This document shows, piece by piece, positions 1-14,200 of a DNA stretch of 64,000 nt. This DNA comes from Lepus europaeus (lineage: Eukaryota > Chordata > Mammalia > Lagomorpha > Leporidae): positions 61,548,448 through 61,612,447 of the forward strand of contig NC_084835.1 of NCBI RefSeq assembly GCF_033115175.1, given 5' to 3'. Under the pieces are notes generated by a model. It was given only the letters and a program-made list of their open reading frames with translations, ran no database searches and was not told where the DNA came from. The position numbers and the translations under genes are program-made. Each line of letters starts with the position of its first letter. The stretch's first letter is position 1.

Positions 1-440
1 GCATGTACTTCATTCCTTTTTGTGACTGAATAAAATTCCACACTATGTTCATGCTACAGTTTTGTCTGTCTGTTAGTTATGTGACAGACATTGGGTTATT
101 TCTGACTTTTTTAACCTATTTGAACAATGCTTCTATGAACATTAGTGAACAGGTATGTGTGGAAGGTCCCTGTTTTTACTTCTTTGGAGACATACCTCGG
201 CATGGAATAGCTGGCTACATGGTAATCCTATGTTTAATTTTGAAGGAACTGCCAAACTATTTGCCTCTACTGATCTTAATAGGGTTGCTGGAAAAATCCA
301 AGTTTGCTTGCTAAGCCAGCAAAAGCGAATGGCAGCATTCACTGCTGGCCAAGCTACCCTGGAACGCTCACTTTCCATTTCTGCTGGAGGTGTCATTCAT
401 TGGTGTGCCTCTTTTCAATGTGGCAAAAAAAAAAAAAAAA
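1..440 (-). mobile_element. Old L1 3'-end fragment in LAMA1 intron
   Basis: Phrases such as GTACTTCATTCCTTTTTGTG and the later ACAATGCTTCTATGAACATT match the 3' UTR of old mammalian L1s read in reverse. The poly-A run at 424-441 may be a separate tail. The left edge is cut by the window. Confidence 0.7.
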
Positions 441-890
441 AGTTTTAAGAGCTTTAAACATTTTCAAACCCTTTAATCCCACATTAGAAATGTTAAAAAC
501 CATTTCACAGGAAAAATAAATAAATGTCAATATTATATGTATGATAAGAATTAGAAACCACTTAAAATTTCATTAATGAAAGACAAATGACAATATATCA
601 AGTTGTTGGTACATCAGGTAGTAATATATAATAAATAGGAAGGCAATGTGAAAATGGAAATTTGTGATATGTTTAGTGATAATAGCATAATGCAGAACAT
701 AACTTTTATGAACAGATATTAGAAAATACTGTAGAAATCATAAAATAGTTGCATTACATGATGGTATTCTTCAGGTTGCTTAATTGATGGTAATATTCCC
801 ACATTAAGATGACAACTTTTAAAAGACGGTAACTTTTAAATCAAGTAGTAACACGTTTTGTATGGGAACTTCTCTATGCCACCTTCCCAG
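441..890 (+). other. LAMA1 intron, AT-rich
   Basis: No gene or clear repeat is seen. It ends with the branch and pyrimidine tract of the 891 exon. Confidence 0.6.
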
Positions 891-1042
891 CCATTCTTTG
901 CCATCATGCTGGTTGATGGCCATGTAGAAGTACACGTCAGTTCTGGGGACGGAACCAGCCTGAGAAAAGCGCTCCTGCACGCTCCCACGGGTACCTACAG
1001 CGACGGACAACACCATTCCATCTCCTTGGTCAGGAATCGCAG
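891..1042 (+). CDS. LAMA1: LAMA1 coding exon (54 by human numbering), LG3
   Basis: The acceptor CTTCCCAG ends at 890 and the donor GTACTG starts at 1043. The 152-nt exon starts in phase 0 with PFFAIMLVDG and ends after two bases of an Arg codon. It encodes middle strands of LG3, including the stretch HAPTGTYSDGQHHSISLVRN. The open frame running into the exon from upstream is intron read-through. Confidence 0.95.
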
Positions 1043-4000
1043 GTACTGTATGCAGGGCGAGGCATTGGTGCCAGGAGGTTTGCCAGCCTCTTGAGAGTTC
1101 CTCAGGAGGAACACCGTGAGGGAACCCTGTGCAGCTAAATGATTGAGATAATTACTGTGCATCGTCAAGCATTCACAGTTTCTGTTGTTTCAAAATAATT
1201 CCAGAACCTTGCTAGGATTTCTTCTTGGGAATCCATTTCATCTGTTCGTAATAAGATCTCTGGGGAATTTTTATAATGGAACAACCTTAATCATGCCCTT
1301 TTCTAGGGCCTAATATAAATTATCTTTACATTGGATTAATTCTGTGATAAATAGTTAGATAATAGTAATAAACTATATTTTATTAATACCAAACAGTAAA
1401 ATAGTGAGTACTGTTATATCAACATTCCTGATTATATGTTTCCCAACCTTAGACCAAATATTTTAAAAGTACACTGAACGTTTTCATCATCGGTAAAAGG
1501 GTAAAAGCAAAATCCTCTCCCAAAACTGAGCAAATTCAATATTTTCTAGCATTCTGTTCATTTCTGGAGAATGTTCAATTCCAAGTTTTAATTTTCAAAA
1601 GTTAGCTGTTCATTTGCATATAATGTCATGTTAAAATTTATCTTCTGGAGCTGGCACCATGCCGTGGCTCACTTGGTTAATCCTCCGCCTGCGGCACTGG
1701 CATCCTATATGGGCACCGGGTTCTAGTCCCGGTTGCTCCTCTTCCAGTCCAGCTCTCTGCTGTCACCCGGGGAAGGCAGTGGAGGATGGCCCAAGTGCTT
1801 GGGTCACTGCACCCGCATGGGAGACCAGGGGGAGGCACCTGGCTTCTGGCTTCGGATCAGCACAGTTCCAGCCATAGCGACCACTTGGGGGTGAACCAAT
1901 GGAAGGAAGACCTTTGTCTCTCTGTCTCACTGTCTAACTCTGTGTAACTCACTGTCTAACTCTGTCAAATAGAAAATAAAATAAAATAAAATAAAATTTA
2001 TCAGAAACTGTCATTATTCAGTAAGAACTCGGTGGAAGTAGGTATAAAAATGGAGTTGTTGTTTCATGATGTTTAAAAGCTCACATGGCCTTTTTTGACC
2101 TTTTAGAATCATCACTGTCCAACTGGATGAGGCCCATCCTGTAGAAATGAAGTTGGGCCCCTTAGCAGAAAGCAGGACAATGAACCTGTCCAGCCTGTAC
2201 ATAGGGGGCGCTCCAGAGGGCGAGGAGGCGGCGATGCTCAAAGTGAGGAGCTCATTCCATGGCTGCATCAGGAACCTGGTCTTTGACATGGAGTAAGTGA
2301 CCTGTGCGCTCAGTTTGTTTCTGAACTTTCTGAATGGGTCTGCGAGTCCCTGAATAAAAAATGAACCCCATTGTTCTTTCATGAAAATTCCCTCCATACA
2401 GATCAAGTCATCAAAATAAATAGCCAAGTTTGAAATATGTTTTTGACGTGCATTTTTAAAATGTAGACATTTTCATGATTTCAAATTTCTGGCTATTTCT
2501 GGCAAATTTCTGGCACGCTGATTTGAAGGAACCTTTGCAACTGGGCTACTAGGAGCTTCCGATTCCTAAAGGTTCCCCTTAGAATGAGTATAGGCGCCTC
2601 CTCCCCCACCTCTGCCTTGGTCAGCTGCTAATGGGACAGAAGCTGTGCTCTGCCCTGTGGGGCCAGAGTCTGCCCAGGAGAAACTGAAAAGCTCTCAGTA
2701 TCAAGAGATGGAGGCTCCATCAAAGCTGGAGCCCTGACTGCCCTTGCCCTGTGACCTCGAGCAAGGACTCGGGTCATTCATGGTCACGGTGTCTGTCTCT
2801 GTGAAGTCACCGCTTAGAATAAAGCATAGCAATGGGTTTCAACACAGTGACACTATCAGAGCCCTGATTCAGTCAATTGTAGAACCTTACAGTACATTGG
2901 TTCACCCAGTTGTCTCTTCATTCATTAACTAATTATCAGGCATCGTCACACTCCTGAAGCTGGGAACCTGCTAGGGTAGAACTTTCTGTGTGTGGTTCAC
3001 AGCCGTGTCCTGGGGAAGTACCTGTGGGATCCATGCAGGCACAGGACAGAAAAGCCACACCATTGTGTAAAGGGTAGCTCAGCACCTCCGGGAAGGGGAG
3101 ACCCCTAAATAAGAAATCAGTGAAGATATCAGAGAGATATATTAATGATGAAGAATGATGATGAGAGAAATGTAATTTTGATGGATTTTAACTGTACAGT
3201 AATCCCACCACATGGGTTCTAGTATTGGTTTGTACTACTTTAATTTTGAAAACACTTTCTTGTTTGTATCTAGACTTTTGGATTTCACTGGTGCGGTTGG
3301 CTACGAACAAGTGGACTTGGACACCTGCTTGCTGTCAGAAAGCCCTCTGCTGACTCTTCATGGAGGGGACAGCGAGCTCTTGCCAGAGTCCCTGCCTTTA
3401 TTTAGTCCAGTAAGAGTGACTTTCTTCAATGATATTGGTCAGGCCTGGGCAGAAAGAGAATTCACGCCTGAAGAGACTGAAGTGGGAAGTAGTCATAGAG
3501 GCGGTGGGAGCTGAAACCAGAGCCAGGAAACAATGAGGGGGAGCTGTCAGCAGTGCCCAGGAGCTGGGGTGGCCTGAGGGAGAAGAGATGGAACAGAGTG
3601 GCTTCCTGGGGGGCAAACAGAACCACAGGGAGGTCACTGGGTGCTGGAGGAGAGGGAGGAACACTCCCACGTCCTCCCCCACCCACCCTCAGTTCTCACA
3701 GTCATGCTTTTGCCTGGCAGAACATCCAGAAGCCAGTTTTCGTAGGAGCCTGCAAAAGTGGTTCAAGGGGGTCATCCTCCCACGGTCAAAAGCACAGGGG
3801 GAGGATATGTTTCGCGGCAGAGCTGGGAGTCGCTGTTGCCAGCAGCCATTGCACAAAGAGCAGCAGCAGTCCGTCCACCTACGTGGGCCCCTTCCTTGGA
3901 CAGCCTCACCATCAGGGCTTGGGTTGCAGGCAGGGCTTCGTTGAAACAACCACAGTGGGAAAGTTGAAGGTTTTTCTCTACCCCCAGATGGCAGGAGAGA

Positions 4001-7000
4001 GATACAGTGTGCCCAGAAGTGAGAGCGCCCAGAGAGAAAGGGGAAGTGGGCACCTGGGTCGAGGTCTTTGTTGGGTCCAGGGCATCTTTCAAACAGGTTT
4101 AATTGTGGGTAGCTTTAACTAGTGGGTGCAAGGAAGCAGGCGTGGGTTCCAGGGCAGGCTGTGACCTCGCAGTGCTCACGTTAGATGCCTGGGCAGAAGT
4201 GTGAATGGCCCATTTAAAGAAGCCTCCCCAGCAAGGCAGGAGAAATGCCTCTGACTTTTCACCTCTGGCTGCCACCCAGAGCCATTCAGGTGGGGGACAG
4301 TGTTGGAAACTGTCTGGGTGACTGAGCCCTGCTTCTGGTATGAGAAAGGTAAACTTGTATTTGCTTTTCCACAAGATTTATTTATTTGAGAGGCAGAGTG
4401 GTGGTGGGGTGGGGGAGGACAAAGAAAAGAGAGATCTTCCATCTACTGTGTCACTCCCTAAATGCCTGCAACAGCCAGCCTGGGTCAGGCCAAAGCCGGG
4501 AGCCAGGAACTCCGTCCCACATGAGTGGCAGGGTTCCAAGCGCTTGAGCCTTCACCTGCTGCTTCCAAGACTGCATTAGCAGAAGGCTGGGAGCAGAGGA
4601 GCAGACTCCAGGTGGCACTCTGCTACAGGATGTAGGCTCACTAAGCAGCTGCTTAACTTGCGGCACCAGGACATCCACCTTGAAACGTCTAGTTAAAAGT
4701 AGCTGCGGAGGCAACATACACTGGCTGATGCTCCCTGCAAAGCAGGGGGCGGTTCTCTGAGCAAACCTGCAGACAAAGGGCCCTGCATGAAAGGATCACA
4801 GGCCCCGATAGCGATAGCCTGGATCCACGGAGACAGCTTGTTTGCCTACAAACAAAAGTTCCCTTTACGAACAGCCAGCGTGGGCCACGTGTTTTTAACA
4901 GCAGTTCTATTTCCTGTCCTCCCCTCAGGTTTCTCTCTTTGCTCTGCTGCAAGTGTGCATGCCAGTAACGCAGATAATGGCACTGGCATCCAGAAACAGC
5001 GCCTCCGGCCGGCGCCGTAACTTAACAGGCTAATCCTCCGCCTTGCGGCGCCGGCACACCGGGTTCTAGTCCTGGTTGGGGCACCGGATTCTATCCCGGT
5101 TGCCCCTCTTCCAGGCCAGCTCTCTGCTATGGCCTGGGAAGGCAGTGGAGGATGGCCCAAGTCCTTGGGCCCTGCACCCGCATGGGAGACCAGGAGAAGC
5201 ACCTGGCTGCTGGCTTCGGATCAGCGAGATGTGCCGGCCGCAGCGGCCATTGGAGGGTGAACCAACAGCAAAAAGGAAGACCTTTCTCTCTGTCTCTCTC
5301 TCTCTCTCACTATCCACTCTGCCTGTCAAAAAAAAAAAAAAAAAAAAAAAAGAAAAGAAAAAAAGAAACAGCGCCTTCTAAGCAGGGCCCAGCTCGGAGC
5401 TCAGGACAGTTTCCTTCATCACGTCTGTCTGCCGTCTGCCACCCCTTGCCCCAAACCACAAAATTGAGAATTGGGAGTCTCACTTAACTCAGGGTCGCTG
5501 TGCAAAGCATTGTTGCAAAGCAGCCTGCAGGCAGCCCAGCATCTTCCCTGGACTCCCAGGCTCTGGAGGCCCTTCCAGCCCAGCTTCTCTGTGTGCACCT
5601 TGCTCTGGTCCATATGGACACAAAGACCTCAGACTCCAAGGCCTGCGAGACCCATCATGCATGGGGGCTTCTCTTTTCTGGTGCCTGTGCTGTGGCTGCT
5701 CTTTGCCACAGGAATCCTCCTGGCCATTTCCAGAGCCTGGGGTCCTGGCAGGGACCTTGGGGAGAGAGCAAGGACTTTGCCTCTTTGGGCCTGGTGAAAA
5801 TTCATAAGAAGCAGGCATTGCGGTGCAGCAGGTTAAGCCACTGCCTGCATCCCAGATGTGTGCCAGTTCAAGTCCCAGCTGCTCTGCTTCCTACCTAGCC
5901 CCCTGCTAGTGCACCTGGGAAAGCAGCAGAAGACAGATCAAGTGCTTGTGCTCCTGCCATCTACATGGGGGACCCTGAGGGAGTTCCAGGCTCCTGGGCT
6001 TGGCCTGGCCCAGCTCCAACTTTTAAGGCCATTTAAGGAGTGAACCAGCAGGTTGAAGGTCTCTGTCTCTCCATCTCTGTGACTCTACCTTTCAAATAAA
6101 TACAGAAATCTATAAAAACAAAACAAAACAAAAAAAAAGAATTTGTAGGAAGGACTCACGTGTCCATATGAACTCAAGTGAGCTTGAGAGGGATTAGGTG
6201 GAAGGAAGAGGCTCTCCCTGCCTTCTCAGGGAGACACGGGGCTGACGAGTGCGTGATTGAAACCAAACACGAAGTGAGTGCAGTGCTTCTTGCTGCTGTT
6301 CTGATCTGGTGGCTTCCGAGATGGAAGAACGTGTGTGTGTGTTTCAGCGGAGTCTTAGCAGCGGTAGCTGAGTGTCCCCATGCGTCTGTCTCTTCCAGGG
6401 ACAGTGTGCGGTGGACACGGCTCCAGAGTATGTTGCCGACGCTCACCAGTTTGGCCTCTCACAAAGCAGCCATTTCGTCTTGCCTTTTGATCAGTCGGCT
6501 GTCAGAAAGAGGTGGGTGCAGTCCCGGGGACGTGAGCGAGGCGTGCTGCAGTCGCGGGTCTTTTCCAGTGGAGGAAGCTTTCGCTGTAGAATGGGACGTA
6601 CGGCTTTCAGCCACGGGGCTGCGGGAGAAGGCAGAGAGACAGGAGCGGAGCACAGCGCTGGTGCAAATCACACATTCAGTGCGTGGCTGTGTGGGGGCTG
6701 GGAGTTTGTCTTTCCCCTCTTGATGGTGGCTCATTGCCACCTCTCTGTGTGTACATCCAGCCCTCCATTTCCACATGGATCCAGCCATGTTTGGAAAGCA
6801 TTTTTTTAATGGCATCTGTACTGAACACCTACAGATGTTTCTTGTCATTAATCTGTATAGTATAACAGTGATTTATACAACACTGGCATTGCATTAAGCA
6901 TTGTAAGTCATCCAGAAATGATTGAAAGTATACAGGAGACCGTGCATAGGTTCTATGCAAATTCTACATCATTTTATGCAAGGGACTTGAGCAGGCACAC

Positions 7001-10000
7001 ATTTGGGTATTGCAGGGAGTCCTGGATGCAGTCCTCCTCAGATACTGAGGGGTGACGGCACACAGGAAAGCACGTGGGTGTCTGTCTAAATCCATCATGA
7101 TCCCGGATTTTAAGTCCCCTGCATCCATCATCATCTGGACTTCCGACCCCACAGCACAGTGAACGCTCACAGATCTGGTGTAGCTGTCTACCCAAACTTT
7201 TCCACTGTGCCCCACCCCCTACTTCCTCATGCTGTGCCCACTGCAATCTGCAGGGTCCCTCTGGCCATCACACACCTGCCTGTTCCCCAGGACCCTTCCA
7301 TGAAGATCTCAAGGCCAGGAGACCTACTTCAAGCCACACTCCCCCAGACTCCACATTCATTGCTCCTCTCTCCAGCCTTCAAACCTCATCAGAAGCTCAG
7401 ACCTTCAGACAGGACCCCACCCTGTTGCTCTTGTTGCTATTAGCTGGGGTCCCTGCCCTTGTCACCCGGCCTCAGACCTTGGCTCACTTCCGTCTCTGGA
7501 GAGCCCTGCCCTTGCTCTCGGTGCATCCAGCAGCCATGCAGCCCCTGACTTCCAGGGCTCCAGTCTCTCAAAGATCCTCTCTTCCTTCCTGGGACACCCT
7601 TCGCAGCACTCACAGCCTTGACTTCTTCATTAGCATCCTTCCCAGTGCACAGTCGCAGTTTGCAAAGCAACCTACTAGCTCACCTCTTCCCCCATTCTCT
7701 ACTCTGTCACGTCCTGCTCCAGCTGTCCTTCGAGTGCCCTGACACATCTGACCCTAACACCTTCCCACCACTGCCTCCCCCCGTCTCGGGCCCCCACATT
7801 GCAGAGTATCTTGTGCCCAGGTGGTTTCGCTGCACCTGCGCTGGCTTCTACTCCCACATAGCCGTGGGTGGGGATTCCTGACTCCCCGCCACAGTCAAGC
7901 CCCTCATGTTAATATTCTCTGTGTGGTTCTGAAACAGAATGCAGGCATTTCCTAGGCAGCTCAGCGAGGACTTGCTCCTTCTGCCACTCAGAGCTCGGCT
8001 GTAAGATCATCTTTTCAGGGTTGCTTATGCTGAGTGCACTGCTGAGTGAGGCCACCAGTTAGCCCTTCCACGGCCCAGTTTTGTATCCCTCCAGGTGTAT
8101 TTCTGATGTTAGCACCAGGAGAAAGGCCTCCTCCTTTTTGTGTACTGCTCCTTCCTCATCTCCCAGGACAGTAACTGGCAGATGGAGATGGGAAGTAGCC
8201 ACTCATTAAATGGATACGTGCACATAGGAACGAAGGATGCTTCTGTCCTCTGCGTATTGAATGGCAATGCTGGAAAGGTTATTGGGTCCCCCTGGGGAGT
8301 TTCCTTTTACCCGTGGGAGGGTGACATATTCTTTGAGTGATGAGGTCTTGCTCTCGCCCAGGCTCTTGGTCCAGCTGAGCATCCGGACGTTTGCGTCCAG
8401 CGGTCTGATTTACTACATGGCTCACCAGAACCAAGTGGACTATGCCACACTCCAGCTTCACGAGGGCCGCCTCCAGTTCATGTTTGATCTCGGTAAAGGC
8501 CGAACCAAGGTCTCTCACCCCGCGCTGCTCAACGACGGCAAGTGGCACACGGTACATTCTGGAGCTTTACCCCGTCCGTCAGGGATGCTCACCCCACTGC
8601 CCTGAAGGAATGCGATTCGCTTTGATCTCTGGCTTACCTTGGGACTGGCATCTCCTCCTGACAATGCAATCTCCATGGAGGCAGAGGGAGCTCTTCCCTG
8701 CTTCCCAAAATACTCCTAGGGCCTTGTTCAGTGCCTGGTACCTGGTAGGCACTCAGCAAACACTGGCAGAATGGATGGAAGGTACTAGAAATACTCTCAA
8801 TTTGACAGGAAGTAAATCAAGCCCATGGTGTGAAAAGACCGATGTTCCATCCGGGTCTCTAATTTCTAATACCAGAGCTCTGGGACCCTTCTGGTCCATA
8901 GGGAGATTGCCCTGTGGCCACTTCTGACCTGTGTCAGGTGCGATCTCTCTTCATCACCGACTCTGTGAAAATCTGAGCCCTCCTTCAGGGTTTCATCCAG
9001 GTTGTTACAGCTGCAAGGAGCGCGTGTTGCAAACGTAACTGTAGTGTTGACATTTTCTGATTCCTTAAAAGTGACGGATGTTTTTGTCTTGCTGCAGGTC
9101 AAGACAGAGTACATTAAAAGAAAAGGTATCATGAGTGTTGATGGCCAGGAGTCGCCCGGGGTGACCACGGTGGGAGACGGGACCACGCTGGATGTGGAAG
9201 GGAAGCTGTACCTGGGAGGCCTTCCCTCCGAGTACAGGGCCAGGAACATTGGAAACGTAAGCAGCGGTCTCTAAACAGGGTCCTCGCCTTTGCTGTGGCT
9301 GTGTGTGCTTCTCAGAGGAGTGTAGTTCTCCATGTGTTTCTGGCCACATTATCTCGTGCGCACCTGGGGCTCAGGTGCAAGACACAGATGTGTCAGAGCA
9401 CGTGCCCTGAAGGATGTTGGGGCTTCCCCTGGGAACCTGCCCAACTCTTCCAGCCGTTAGTAATGAACAGTGCCCCTCCGCAGCCCCTGAGCCCCAGCAG
9501 AGTTCAGCAAAGTCCAGAAAATTTGTGCCTGCAATTGGTAAATGCAGCATTCTTGATTTGTACAGTGTCTCACTGAAATACTGGAAAACACTTTCACTGC
9601 ATTATTTTCAGAAAGAAAGACAGGCTCAGAGTTCGATGTGCCTACGAACTGTTGTGACAAATTATAGAAACCAGAAGGCATCTTAATGCATGGAGACAAA
9701 TCTGATGAAGGATAGGGAAAATCTGTACCTGCCAGCCTCTTGTGATAATCAGCCCTGACTGCTCTCACGTGTCATCTGGTTTAGATCACCCACAGCATCC
9801 CTGCCTGCATTGGGGAGGTGACAGTCAACAGCAAACAGCTGGACAAGGACAGCCCATTGTCTGCCTTTGCAGTAAACAGGTGCTATGCCGTGGCCCAGGA
9901 AGGAACTTTCTTTGAAGGAAGTGGATATGCAGCTCTTGGTATGTATCACCGACAGTCTGGAAGACAGCCTTGGGATTAACCTACACTCTAAAGATGATTC

Positions 10001-11228
10001 AGCTCCAAGAAATATAAGGCAGGCCCACTGGTCATGGCTTCAGTTTAACTCTTTGACTCTTTTTGTTCAGGATCTCATTTATTTAGTTATTTGAAAGCAC
10101 AGTTACAGAGACAAAGGAAGAGAGACAAACAGATCTTCCATCCCCTGGTTCACTCCACAGATGGCCAAAGCAGCCATTGCTGGGCCAGGCCGAAGCCAGG
10201 ATCCAGGAGCTTCTCTGGGGTCTCCCATGGGTTGCAGGGGTCCCAGTACTTGGGCCATCTGCTGCTGCTTTCCCAGGTGCATTAGTGGGACCTGCATCAG
10301 AAGTGGAGCAGCCAGAACCTGAACCGGTATCCATATGGGATGCAAGAGTCTCAGGCAGCAGTTAAACCCACTGTGCCACAACACCGACCCTGACTCCTTG
10401 ACTCTTAATGTAAAAAGCCTTCTTTCCGGCCGGCACCGCGGCTCAATAGGCTAATCCTCCACCTTGCGGCGCCGGCACACCGGGTTCTAGTCCCGGTCGG
10501 GGCACCGATCCTGTCCCGGTTGCCCCTCTTCCAGGCCAGCTCTCTGCTGTGGCCAGGGAGTGCAGTGGAGGATGGCCCAAGTGCTTGGGCCCTGCACCCC
10601 ATGGGAGACCAGGAGAAGCCCCTGGCTCCTGTCATCGGATCAGCGCGGTGCGCCGGCCGCAGCGCGCCTACCGCAGCGGCCATTGGAGGGTGAACCAATG
10701 GCAAAAAGGAAGACCTTTCTCTCTGTCTCTCTCTCACTGTCCACTCTGCCTGTCAAAAAAAAAAAAAAAAAAAAAGCCTTCTTTCCTCTTGTGCTACTCA
10801 GATAGCCTAATGGAGGCTTTCTCCCACTAGGAGTGGTGTGACTCCTGACAGGCCAAACACGAGGCTCTGGTTTCTTCCATCTTTTCAGCAATGCTGTCCC
10901 CACTATCCATGTTAACAATGACCTTTGGGGTAATGATCAGCAGCACAGACTGTCAAGAGCAAGGGCAGGCCTTTGACCTAACAGTTAAGGCACTTAATGA
11001 CGTCCTAATGACGCCCATGTCCCATATTGGATGGAAAGCCTCGGTTCTTATTCCAGTTCCCTCCCAATTCCTGCTTCCCACTAATGCGCGTGCTGAGAGG
11101 TGATGGCATGGATCGTTGGGTCCCTACCACCCACATGAGAGACCTGGATTGAGTCCCTGCTTCCTGACTTCTGCCCCATTCCGCTCAACTATAGTGAGCA
11201 TTTGGGGGAGAAAACCAACGGGTGGGAG

Positions 11229-11269
<41 letters not shown>

Positions 11270-14200
11270 TCTCTTTCTCTTCTCCTCCTCCCCCAATTCT
11301 CAAACAAATAATTATGAGAGTTTATTCATCATATGAATAAAAACAATCAGCCAATCCAATCCCCACTTTAAAAAAAATTCTGGTGTGGACTCTTGTCGGG
11401 GTCTCAAGCCCAATGCTAGCCACTGACCAGCAGGGGCAGCGCAAGCACTCCCCAACAGGCGAACAGGAAGGGTAAGGTCGACGGGTGATGAACACACCAC
11501 AAGCACCCATGAGTTCTGTCAAAGCAGGAACCGCTTTATTAAGGAAGTGTACAGGCTTATAAAGCTTACGAAGGACATGCACAGTAGGGGAGCCAATCAG
11601 TGAAAAGATCATGCAGGCATGGGTGGACCACGCACAGGGGCACCTTAAGTAAAGTATAGGGATCATGCACTGTCCACATGTCCGGAACTAAAGCGGACCT
11701 ATCCCTGCTGGTGGTCTGATCTTATGTAGCTTAACCACAGCAGCTACAGACACGCCCCTCGAACATCCGCCAGGCGCCATATTGTAATGGAGATTTTAGG
11801 CAATGCCCAACAGACTCTGATGCCCTCAGTGAATGATGGGATGCCCAGAACATAGGTACTGGAACAAGTAGACCATTCCTGGATGATGAAGGATTACCGG
11901 GATTGACTCTCAGCAGTACATGGGAACAGCCGCTACGTGATGGCCAGGTCCACGGGGTAAGGGATGCCAAGTGCCCCACAGCGACAGATGATGGCCACAC
12001 ATTTCCTGCGGTGGTCTGGCTTATCCCAGCTGGTTGCCATGTCTTCTTCAAAAGGTGGAGGAAGCTGAGGCTCAGTGGACAGTGGTGACTGATCGTCAGG
12101 GTGGAGCTGGGTCCAGGAAGAGCTGCAGGCAGGTGGAGCCCAAATGCACAGGCAGCCCAGGCCTGCACCTCTCTGTACCTGCGCTGGCCCGGGCCCGCCA
12201 GAGCTCACCACTGACTCGGGATCGTCCTGTGTTTTTCAGTTAAGGAAGGCTACAGAGTCCGATCGGATTTAAACATCACACTGGAGTTCCGTACCTCCTC
12301 AGAGAACGGCGTCCTCCTGGGGATCAGCAGTGCCAAAGTGGACGCCATCGGCCTGGAGATTGTAAATGGCAAGGTGGGTGCTTCATCTCTCTGGGGTCCC
12401 CTGTTCCCAGAGACAGAGCAGATGAGAAGCAGTAAACATAGCCACATCCACATAGCCACACATTTGAACGACTATTTAAAAATGCCTTCTTTTATGTATT
12501 TGAAGTTAAACTTAGAGCATAATTGTATGGACAACACAAAGAGCTTTCCTTTCCTGAACCCCCTGGGCATAGGCTGCGCACCTGATGCCCTGTCCTTTCT
12601 ACTGAGTTTTTAACTTATTATTGGGAAGCAATCCTAGCTCAGTAGGACGTTGTTGCAGTAAAACCTACAGGGAAGTCCCCGTGCACCCTGGAGCCAGGCT
12701 TCCCAGAAATGCCATCACGCACAACGTTGTACATAGAAGAGCAGCAACTTCATGCCCTGGGCATTTCGCACAATCCAGAGCTTGTACAGTTGCGTGTGTG
12801 TGTGTGTGTAGGTTTATACAATCTCATCACATGTGGCTTGTGAGAAACATGATAAGCACACCACAACCAAGACACCTACTTGACTATTATCACAAGGCTT
12901 CCTGGAGTGACCCCTTTACTGCCACCCCCACGCCCGCCCACCACCCCCTCCCCGGCCCCTGATGGCCACGAATCCATCCTCCATCGCTCTAGCTGTTATT
13001 TCATGAGTGCTATACAAATTCATGCGGCAAGTGTCCTCTCGAGACTGGCTTTCCACAGTCAGCCCGATTGCCTAGAGGCTCCTGCAGGAGGCTGTGTGTA
13101 TCGATTGCTCATTTCTTTTTACTGCTCACTGTGAGTCCGAGAAATGAATGTTCTACACCCTACTTAATTTTTGATGCCAAAAAAATGTAGTTTTTCCCCC
13201 CCAATAGCATTCTGCTCTTGCCTCTGAGCTTCTCTTGCCCTGCATTTTGAGAATAAAATGAACTTACAGTGCTTTCACCTCTTATGTGAAACGTCCTTCT
13301 TCAAAATTGCTTCCGGCTGCCCATTGCCTGCCTCTCTCCCTCCTGGGGCCATCTGGGCACAGGCGAAGGGAAGCCTGGTTGCTGGTGTCTTTTCTGCCGC
13401 TCTGCCCCTGGTGTCAGGTGAGGGTAGCTCACCCTCCTGACCCTCTGTACACCCTGGCTGGCTGGAGTGGGTGGGTGGTCTGGGGATTCAGCGTCGCCAC
13501 TGCCTGGGGACTGCTCCTGGAGGGTTTGGCCAAGAGCCCTTGTAGCTCAGGCTTCCCACGCCAGGGGTCAGGGGCACTGCTGCCTGTTCATCTTCAGCCC
13601 CTGGCCCGCTCTCTCCTGGGTGCATTTGAGGACTTGAATGTCCGCCCTGCCACAGCCAGGCCCCTGGAAGTCAGCAGCGATGGTAGCCTCTCGGTTCTGC
13701 TCTCTACCTGACAGTTTCTGCTGCACCGGAGTGGACCTGTGTTTCTGTAGGAGTAAAGTGCTTGAATTTGCCAGGGCAGCTGCCTCCTGCAAAGCACAGA
13801 ACAGTCTCTCTGCTCTACATTCTCCTACTTACTTCTGTTTCTAGAATTTCACTACTTACTCACCGCTGAGCTTTGGAGCCGCAGGATGTCGAGGGGTGGA
13901 GAGGATCCAAGATCGTCCTGTCTGACCTCTTGCCCTCATTGCTTCTCCTCTTCTGTGTCACATGGCTGCTGCTCTGGGCTCTGGCTTTCGTCCAACTTTC
14001 CCCCTGGTCTCTACTTCCAAAGAATTTTGAAAAACTTTGCATCTCTTCACATATTTCTGGGTGGCATCTACAAACGTGTTATCAGAAAAATAATAACTGC
14101 AAAAAATAACTTTCTAGTACATTGTATATTTTGTTTCTATCACTGTCTTATTATATTTTTGCTCTTTTTTTTTAAAGATTTATTTATTTATTTCAAAGGC

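Noticed and set aside
2200..2222. AGGGGGCGCT CTCF-like core in a LAMA1 exon
   Set aside because: The left half of the motif does not fit. The sequence is explained by coding for YIGGAPEG.
3398..4122. Overlapping open frames up to 189 codons on both strands
   Set aside because: They lie inside a LAMA1 intron, share no family motif, have no splice context, and overlap one another in several frames as GC-rich DNA does.
5895..5915. Reverse CTCF-like phrase in a SINE
   Set aside because: It matches only part of the core and is the normal body of this SINE family with chance changes.
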